A stretch of 10,817 nucleotides of DNA from Dehalococcoidales bacterium (lineage in GTDB: Bacteria; Chloroflexota; Dehalococcoidia; Dehalococcoidales; Fen-1064): the NCBI GenBank assembly GCA_030667735.1, contig DAOUVG010000024.1, positions 1 through 10,817 of the forward strand, given 5' to 3'. Below are positions 6,286 to 10,817 of this stretch, one piece after another (position 1 is the first letter of the stretch; each line of letters begins with the position of its first letter). The position numbers and the translations under genes are program-made. The notes under the pieces are model-generated. The model was given only the letters and a program-made list of their open reading frames with translations, had not been told where the DNA came from and did not search any database.

Positions 6286-7074
6286 CTAATAAATACCAAG
6301 ATCGTCCCATTGCTCCGTTCGTTGTGTGGAGTGGTACCAGGGCAGGGCTAACCGTTCGATTCCATAGACCAGCATGAACAGGCCTACACTCAATAGTGAC
6401 GTGATGAACATGGCAACGAATACCTGGTCGGTTGCCAGCGCGTTCTTGGATTTGAGCATGTACAGCCCCAATCCGGGAGAGCCGCCCACCCATTCCCCGA
6501 TGGTTGCCGCGACCACGCTATAGGTTACAGCCAACCGCAGACCGGAGAAGAACGATGGCAAAGCCGAAGGCATACGGACCATTCGCCAGATTTGCCACTT
6601 TTTTGCCCCCATTGCGCGGAGTAAAGCGATCAACTCCGGGTCTGAGGATGTCAGGCCGTCAGCGGTGCTGATGGCTAACGGGAAGAAGCAGAATAAAACC
6701 ACGATTAATATCGTGGGCGTTACACCAAACCCAAACCAGATGATCAGGATCGGTGCAATAGCGAGTATCTGGATGGTCTGTGACACGACCAGAATCGGAT
6801 ACAGGGCGCGATGCGCCAGAGGCCAGAAATCTACAAGGGCGGCGATACCGATCCCCGTTATGAGGGCCAACACCAAACCGATACCGGTTGCCAACAGCGT
6901 GGTGCCGATGGCATTCAGCAAGAGAGCTCGTGTTTCCCATCCGGCCTGGATGACATCAAGCGGAGTGGGCAGGATAAACGAACTCAGTCCGCTGACCTTC
7001 GCCACGAAATACCAGCCGATGATAAGGATGGCGATCAATGCGGTGGGAGGGACGATATCCCTGCGCCAGTTCAT
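6286..7074 (-). CDS. thiX: ABC transporter permease of the thiamine-precursor importer (ThiX-like)
   Basis: This is the inner-membrane channel subunit, 262 residues, with about six hydrophobic segments (the first at about 9-27 and the last at about 218-238), of the SsuC/TauC/ThiX class. The EAA-type loop that docks on the ATPase is seen as ELIALLRAMGAKKWQIW (147-163) followed by MVRMPSALP, with the conserved Gly at 156. The downstream GEWVGGSPGLG is also typical of the class. Its ATG overlaps the TGA of the thiamine-binding gene by four bases (ATGA, 7074-7071), which suggests translational coupling, and AAAGG lies about eight bases upstream. The class alone does not separate thiamine from sulfonate or nitrate uptake; the assignment rests on the operon. 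Confidence 0.92.
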   Translation of the reverse strand: MNWRRDIVPPTALIAILIIGWYFVAKVSGLSSFILPTPLDVIQAGWETRALLLNAIGTTLLATGIGLVLALITGIGIAALVDFWPLAHRALYPILVVSQTIQILAIAPILIIWFGFGVTPTILIVVLFCFFPLAISTADGLTSSDPELIALLRAMGAKKWQIWRMVRMPSALPSFFSGLRLAVTYSVVAATIGEWVGGSPGLGLYMLKSKNALATDQVFVAMFITSLLSVGLFMLVYGIERLALPWYHSTQRTEQWDDLGIY

Positions 7075-7376
7075 AAATCGACCTTTCGATATTTGCCCAC
7101 TTTCTCCTCAATCGAGGTGCCTTCCAGTGCGTCGGCGATCTTGATGATGGTCACTACTTTGCCCGCACCCGCCTCAAAACAAGCACGGTGTGCGGACTTG
7201 GCCACCTCAAGCAGTTGGTCCAGATCATCGCCTTCCAGGGTCGTTTCCAATGGCCCGACCTCAAATTTTACGCCGCTGGCCTGAATGGCTTCTATTGCCT
7301 TATCAACGATGTAGTAGACATCCTCAACCAGAGGCAAGACCTGCACACCGACATTCATGGTCCGTTTTTCTGTCAT
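7071..7376 (-). CDS. Thiamine-binding protein, MTH1187/DUF77 family (related to YkoF)
   Basis: This small cytoplasmic protein of 101 residues belongs to the Thiamine_BP (DUF77) family, whose members have a ferredoxin-like fold and usually act as oligomers. Recognisable parts are the opening beta strand VGVQVLPL, a helix DKAIEAIQASG, FEVGPLETTLEGDDLDQLLEV and the GKVVTIIKI strand. Family members such as YkoF bind thiamine or HMP, and the thiamine operon around this gene strengthens the call. It may hold or deliver imported ligand, or sense it. ATG 7376 is preferred because GGAG lies seven to eight bases upstream. The earlier in-frame ATG 7400 overlaps the kinase stop as ATGA but has its GGAGG only two to three bases away. 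Either is possible; the longer form has 109 residues. Confidence 0.88.
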   Translation of the reverse strand: MTEKRTMNVGVQVLPLVEDVYYIVDKAIEAIQASGVKFEVGPLETTLEGDDLDQLLEVAKSAHRACFEAGAGKVVTIIKIADALEGTSIEEKVGKYRKVDL

Positions 7377-7396
7377 ATCATTTCTCCGTACATTAT

Positions 7397-8041
7397 TCAT
7401 GCCCTCCCGGGGGTATGGACTACCAGAAGAAGACCCCCTGATAATTTTATATGGGAGGATTGTCCAACCAGCAGGTTACTGATCCCTCGTGCCGGTCCAA
7501 AGGGGAGCTCCTGGTCCTTGAGGGAGTATTTCAATCCCTTTGTCGTGATGCCCGAGGCACAGCCACCCAATGGAAGCAATGAGACCGTATCTCCGGGATG
7601 ACCGGGAATATCTTCACCCGGCGGCCTGATGACCCACCCCGTTTGCTCCCCGTGCCACACTTCAATTCTGCATGAACCAAGGCTTGCATGAGTTATCAGC
7701 AGGATGTTGGCGATGGTCATATCCATACGCCCACCCATTGCGCCAACCATTACGATCCGATCGGCCCCCTGTTCCTCAGCGTAGAGAAGCGCCAATTCAA
7801 GATCGGTTTCATCTTTTTCTGCCGGATAGGAGACAAACTCAGTGTTACTGGTGCCATGTTGCTCTAAATCTGAGAGCGAATCAAAATCGCCGATGACCGC
7901 ATCAAGGGTGACATTAAGGGTACAGGCATAGCGTGCGCCCTCATCAGCCCCGAGCACCAGGTCAAATGCCTCGGTGCGGATTCTGTTTCGCAGGACATCG
8001 GGTTGATATAATTCGCCGTTGACCAGTATTAAAGCTTTCAT
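7397..8041 (-). CDS. thiN: Thiamine diphosphokinase (thiamine pyrophosphokinase)
   Basis: This cytoplasmic enzyme transfers pyrophosphate from ATP to thiamine, giving TPP, the ligand of the riboswitch in front of it. It has 214 residues, the usual length. The N-terminal catalytic domain shows GADEGARY (31-38), VIGDFDSL (49-56), YPAEKDETDLELAL (72-85) and GAMGGRMDM (100-108). The C-terminal beta domain shows TTKGLKYSL (166-174) and GISN (186-189). The family motif GGRxDH here reads GGRMDM, with Met for His, an uncommon change whose effect is unclear because other catalytic residues are kept. GGAG eight bases before ATG 8041 supports the start. It is the first gene of the operon, about 20 bases after the terminator, and its end overlaps the possible upstream start of the next gene. 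Confidence 0.95.
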   Translation of the reverse strand: MKALILVNGELYQPDVLRNRIRTEAFDLVLGADEGARYACTLNVTLDAVIGDFDSLSDLEQHGTSNTEFVSYPAEKDETDLELALLYAEEQGADRIVMVGAMGGRMDMTIANILLITHASLGSCRIEVWHGEQTGWVIRPPGEDIPGHPGDTVSLLPLGGCASGITTKGLKYSLKDQELPFGPARGISNLLVGQSSHIKLSGGLLLVVHTPGRA

Positions 8042-8058
8042 CGAGTTTACTCCACATA

Positions 8059-8091
8059 CAAAAAGGGCTACCCTGTATGGAGGGTAGCCCT
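8059..8091 (-). terminator. Intrinsic terminator, expression platform of the TPP riboswitch
   Basis: On the minus strand, AGGGCTACCCT (8091-8081) pairs perfectly with AGGGTAGCCCT (8074-8064) across a six-base loop, and five T follow (8064-8060). It lies between the TPP aptamer and the kinase gene, so it should be the TPP-controlled off switch. The loop-proximal CCCTCC (8084-8079) can also pair with GGAGGG (8118-8113) near the 3' end of the aptamer, which would break the terminator. Confidence 0.93.
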
Positions 8092-8104
8092 CTGTGTTGC
8101 CGTG

Positions 8105-8223
8105 CTTACATTCCCTCCGCCGGTATTACCCGGATCAGGTTCTCTGGGTCGATGTGGGTGACCGCTCTGTGATCAAGCACATCTTCTCAGCCTGGCTCCC
8201 CAAGCTCCCCCGTTACTACTAAG
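8105..8223 (-). promoter_or_regulatory. TPP riboswitch aptamer (THI element)
   Basis: The minus strand carries the conserved THI-box parts in order: GGGGGAGC, GGCTGAGA (8194-8187), an optional arm closed by GATGTG/CACATC, then GACCC, and AACCTGATCCGGGTAATACC leading into GGCGGAGGGA (ending at 8112). The CTGAGA and CCTGATC...GGTAATACC...CG..GGGA segments are those that bind the pyrimidine and pyrophosphate of TPP. The outer P1 stem is weak; CTTA (8223-8220) with TAAG (8108-8105) is one option. An intrinsic terminator follows, so control is by transcription termination when TPP is bound. The genes downstream make TPP and import thiamine or its precursor, as expected. Confidence 0.97.
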
Positions 8224-8239
8224 TTGTTAACGTGAATCG

Positions 8240-8269
8240 AGTATAGCACTCTCACCATGTCTCTGGCAA
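8240..8269 (-). promoter_or_regulatory. Promoter of the thiamine operon
   Basis: On the minus strand, TTGCCA (8269-8264, 5/6) is followed after 18 bases by TATACT (8245-8240, 5/6). Transcription should start near 8233, just before the aptamer. It lies 22 bases after the stop of the Fe-dependent dehydrogenase with no terminator between, so read-through from that gene could also enter the riboswitch. Confidence 0.75.
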
Positions 8270-8290
8270 GAGTTGGTGTAAGTTTTTCGC

Positions 8291-9454
8291 CTACTTAGCC
8301 AGCATAAAAATCTTATCAATATCGTCTTTATTTATCGGATGAAAAGCACCATGTGTTCTGCCCTCGAATATTTTAGTCATCTCCGGAATTATTGAAGCAT
8401 CTACGTTAGCCTCGGAAAGCCTGGTTGGCAGCCCCATTCTTTTTATGAAAGCTTCCAGGCGTATGATTCCTTCATAGGCGGTCAGTTCCCTGCTCATAGC
8501 GGCGGGCTCAACCTTAAAGACATTGACGGCAAATTTGTAGAATCTATCAATATGCTGTTTATAAATATACTTCATCCAGGCGAGCACCATTATGGCCAGG
8601 GATGCGCCATGAGCCAGGTCGCAGACAGCGCTAATCTGATGACCCAAAATATGGGAAGTCCAGTCAACAATCCGGCCAATCCCGAGGGAGTTATCGTGGG
8701 CAATTTTACTGGCCCACATGATTTCGGCCCGGTAGTCGTAGTTTTGGGGGTCATCCAGTTGGAGAGGACCAATATGGATAATCGCCCTCATCACCGCTTC
8801 GCACTGAAGATCGGTAACTGTAACATTGGGAACATCGGTGAAATAACGTTCAATAACATGGCTCAAGGCGTCAAATGTACCGCACATGGTCTGATAGGGA
8901 GGGAGAGACATTGTTAACTCGGGATTCATTATAGCGAATTTAGGCCGAATCACATCGATATCGACCGAACCTTTATAGCCTATATCTTCGTTTGTGACTA
9001 CACAGCTCAAACTGGTTTCACTCCCGGTACCGGGAAGAGTCAGAATGGAACCGGTGGGTAAGGTCTCTTGCACCTGCGCTTTGTGGATAAAGAAATCCCA
9101 GACATCGCCGTCATAAGGCACTCCAAAGGCAATGGCCTTGGCTGAGTCAATAACGCTCCCGCCGCCAATCCCCAGAACAAAATCAATTCCCTCTTTGCGG
9201 CAAATCTCAATTCCCTCTTTGACCAGAGAGAGCCTGGGATTGGGTTTAACCCCGCCCAACTCGGTAAACTTCACCCCAGCGTCGTTAAGTGATTTAATAG
9301 CCGTGTCGTAAATCCCAATCATTCTTAGCACATCCTCACCGTAGTGGTGCAGCAGAATGTTCTTGGAATATTGAGCGACAATCTGCCCAACATTCTCCTC
9401 CGTTTTTTTGCCAAAATAGACCGTCGTTGGATTCCTGAAAACGAAATTATTCAT
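8291..9454 (-). CDS. Iron-containing alcohol dehydrogenase (butanol dehydrogenase/YqhD type)
   Basis: This cytoplasmic NAD(P)H-dependent enzyme interconverts alcohols and aldehydes. It has 387 residues, the normal length for YqhD/BdhA-type group III dehydrogenases. Residues 1-15 (NNFVFRNPTTVYFG) and GGGSVIDSAKAI (97-108) form the dinucleotide domain. The metal ligands are all present: Asp195, His199 (FDALSHVIE), His268 (WTSHILGH) and His282 (DLAHGASLAI), one residue offset from YqhD. PGTGSETS (141-148) is also conserved. Where many relatives have a glycine-rich YGGGS loop, this protein reads YGEDVLRM (38-45), which may affect cofactor binding. GAGGAG seven bases before ATG 9454 supports the start. 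It has its own promoter and a leader of about 170 bases. Substrate and cofactor preference are not evident. Confidence 0.95.
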   Translation of the reverse strand: MNNFVFRNPTTVYFGKKTEENVGQIVAQYSKNILLHHYGEDVLRMIGIYDTAIKSLNDAGVKFTELGGVKPNPRLSLVKEGIEICRKEGIDFVLGIGGGSVIDSAKAIAFGVPYDGDVWDFFIHKAQVQETLPTGSILTLPGTGSETSLSCVVTNEDIGYKGSVDIDVIRPKFAIMNPELTMSLPPYQTMCGTFDALSHVIERYFTDVPNVTVTDLQCEAVMRAIIHIGPLQLDDPQNYDYRAEIMWASKIAHDNSLGIGRIVDWTSHILGHQISAVCDLAHGASLAIMVLAWMKYIYKQHIDRFYKFAVNVFKVEPAAMSRELTAYEGIIRLEAFIKRMGLPTRLSEANVDASIIPEMTKIFEGRTHGAFHPINKDDIDKIFMLAK

Positions 9455-9632
9455 AAATATTCTCCTCTTTTACTATTTAGACCTTATTATCCAGGATTTC
9501 TCATTTTAATTCGCACCGAAGTCCAATGCTACCAGCGACGCTGAGGATCATGGTACTTCAGTGACACTCGGCAGACAATCTCTCTCCTGGAGCCGTGCAG
9601 GAACCAAAAAATAGCCATATCGTGTGGTCAGC

Positions 9633-9661
9633 ATTATCGTTAATCGACATGTATTTGACAA
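9633..9661 (-). promoter_or_regulatory. Strong sigma-70-type promoter for the iron-dependent dehydrogenase
   Basis: On the minus strand, TTGTCA (9661-9656, 5/6) is followed after exactly 17 bases by GATAAT (9638-9633, 5/6). Transcription would start near 9626, giving a leader of about 170 bases before ATG 9454. No riboswitch was recognised in the leader; it holds only short inverted repeats such as CAGCG-T-CGCTG around 9533-9543. Confidence 0.6.
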
Positions 9662-9707
9662 ATGCAACGTTGTTTTATTCTGGTAAGGTGATAACTGAAG
9701 CTGCCAC

Positions 9708-10775
9708 CTAAGGTTGTAATACCACAGCTACATTCGTCCCGTTATGGAGGGAATCAAATGCACGCTGAGCTTCCTCAAGCGGGATAACCTCGGTGACCAT
9801 CGGCTTAAGATTGACCTGCCCATATTCTATCAACTGCATTGCCGGAATCATTGATTCACCCATGTGTACGGTCCCCTCAACTCTCACCTCTTTGGTCAGC
9901 CATTTTCCTGGTTGAAGAGTCGCCGGTGCAGCATTGCCGACAATCATAATCCTGCCATGATACCTGACCATTTCAAAAGCCTGTTCAACAATGCCGGGAG
10001 CCTGAGAACTGACACCGAGAAAGATAACATCGGGGCCTGCTTCGGTGATAGCGACCACCTCTTTAATGACATCGGTTTTATCGGCGTTGAGAGTGATATT
10101 GGCACCCATCTGCCGGGCAATCTCCAGGCGCTCGTCTATTCTATCAATGGCAATGATCGGCGCTGCTCCAGCGGCCTTTGCCGCCGCCAGTACGGAGAGA
10201 CCAATGTGACCGACACCAATGATTACCGCCGCATCAGCCAGCCTTACCTCGGCATTAAGAACAGAGGTTACTCCGGTAGCCAGTGGTTCAGCCATGGCAG
10301 CTTCTTCATCGGAGATATGGTCGGCCACTTTGAGGCGACCACCGGCGGGACGTAATACATATTCGGTCAGAGCACCATACCGTTGCGGGGGTGGAGGGGT
10401 GTCTGACTGAATGTCCTCGTAGGGATGACCTCTTACCCGTCCGCCCATGCACATAAAGGGCATCCCTCTGACACAGTACCAGCATCGTCCACAATAAAAC
10501 CTTCCGTCAACGGTGCGCTCGCCAACAGACCAGCCTTCAACCCCTTCGCCTATTTCTTCCACCGTGCCAACCCATTCGTGACCAAGGATAGACCCTTTGA
10601 TACTCTCCAGTCGGGGGCTACCGGTATCCCAATGAGGCCCGTAAACCCGTTCTATATCACTGCCACACAACGAACAGTAGGTAACCTTTATTAAGAGCGT
10701 ACCGGGGATTACTTCGGGTTTCGGGATTTCTTCAATTTGGACCTTACCTTTACCAGCAACAGATACTGCCTTCAT
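9708..10775 (-). CDS. Zinc-dependent alcohol/polyol dehydrogenase, medium-chain (MDR) family
   Basis: This cytoplasmic NAD-linked dehydrogenase of the threonine/sorbitol dehydrogenase-like branch has 355 residues, normal for MDR enzymes. The catalytic zinc site is intact: Cys37 (CSLCGSD), His66-Glu67 (GHEWVG) and Glu163 (AEPLA). Four structural-zinc cysteines are present in CGRCWYCVRGMPFMC (95, 98, 101, 109). The Rossmann loop is GVGHIG (187-192), and Asp211 at the end of the next strand favours NAD over NADP. The usual GDRV before the structural lobe reads GERTVDGRFYCG, a modest oddity. AGGCGG six bases before ATG 10775 supports the start; its promoter is probably beyond the right edge. It lies upstream of the Fe-dependent dehydrogenase on the same strand, but a separate promoter stands between them. 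Substrate is unknown. Confidence 0.95.
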   Translation of the reverse strand: MKAVSVAGKGKVQIEEIPKPEVIPGTLLIKVTYCSLCGSDIERVYGPHWDTGSPRLESIKGSILGHEWVGTVEEIGEGVEGWSVGERTVDGRFYCGRCWYCVRGMPFMCMGGRVRGHPYEDIQSDTPPPPQRYGALTEYVLRPAGGRLKVADHISDEEAAMAEPLATGVTSVLNAEVRLADAAVIIGVGHIGLSVLAAAKAAGAAPIIAIDRIDERLEIARQMGANITLNADKTDVIKEVVAITEAGPDVIFLGVSSQAPGIVEQAFEMVRYHGRIMIVGNAAPATLQPGKWLTKEVRVEGTVHMGESMIPAMQLIEYGQVNLKPMVTEVIPLEEAQRAFDSLHNGTNVAVVLQP

Positions 10776-10817
10776 AACAAACCGCCTTTCATTGGGATTT
10801 ACCGTTTCAATTCGCGA
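10776..10817. other. Right edge: upstream region of the MDR dehydrogenase
   Basis: Only 42 bases remain. They hold the Shine-Dalgarno of the dehydrogenase and AT-rich leader sequence; no complete promoter can be defined before the window ends. Confidence 0.4.

Noticed and set aside
5683..6351. 222-residue plus-strand open frame opposite the binding-protein gene
   Set aside because: It is antisense to a clear THI5-like lipoprotein gene, with no recognisable domain or ribosome site.
9655..9683. TTGACA on the plus strand followed by a TATTCT-like box
   Set aside because: The spacing is only 15 bases and no gene follows on the plus strand; the same bases serve better as the -35 of the minus-strand promoter.

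Overview
The window looks like chromosomal DNA from a free-living, probably anaerobic or facultative bacterium of moderate GC content. It has Shine-Dalgarno sites close to AGGAGG, sigma-70-like promoters, a lipoprotein-type signal peptide and a classical bacterial TPP riboswitch. The gene mix (NSS-family sodium symporter, DUF77-type thiamine-binding protein beside a THI5-like ABC importer, butanol-dehydrogenase-type Fe-ADH) would suit a Chloroflexota/Dehalococcoidia-like or Firmicutes-like organism. No marker gene is present, so this placement is only a guess. No phage, plasmid, CRISPR, tRNA or rRNA feature was seen.

Layout, left to right. (1) 1-558, minus: the N-terminal part of a DppB/OppB-type ABC permease, running off the left edge. 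(2) 559-1217: a long gap. Its left half (571-782) is packed with inverted repeats just upstream of the permease. (3) 1218-2549, plus: an NSS-family sodium-dependent transporter with an ambiguous start. (4) 2756-4073, minus: a membrane-anchored Bem46-type alpha/beta hydrolase and, upstream of it, a small zincin-like metallopeptidase with its own promoter. (5) 4280-8269, minus: a complete TPP-controlled thiamine operon. (6) 8291-10775, minus: an iron-dependent and a zinc-dependent alcohol dehydrogenase.

The thiamine operon is the centrepiece. Reading leftward, it has a good promoter (8269-8240), a TPP aptamer, an intrinsic terminator (8091-8059), thiamine pyrophosphokinase, a small DUF77/MTH1187 thiamine-binding protein, an ABC permease, a THI5/NMT1-like lipoprotein and an ABC ATPase. 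The first three genes are joined by short overlaps or near-overlaps. When TPP is plentiful, the terminator should stop transcription before the first gene. When it is scarce, the cell would make an importer for thiamine or a pyrimidine precursor, plus the kinase that makes TPP.

Between the binding-protein gene and the ATPase gene lies a 165-bp non-coding element with imperfect 16-bp terminal inverted repeats flanked by TA. It looks like a MITE inserted inside the operon. The ATPase start has no Shine-Dalgarno of its own, but it overlaps the stop of a nine-codon ORF that begins beside the MITE end.
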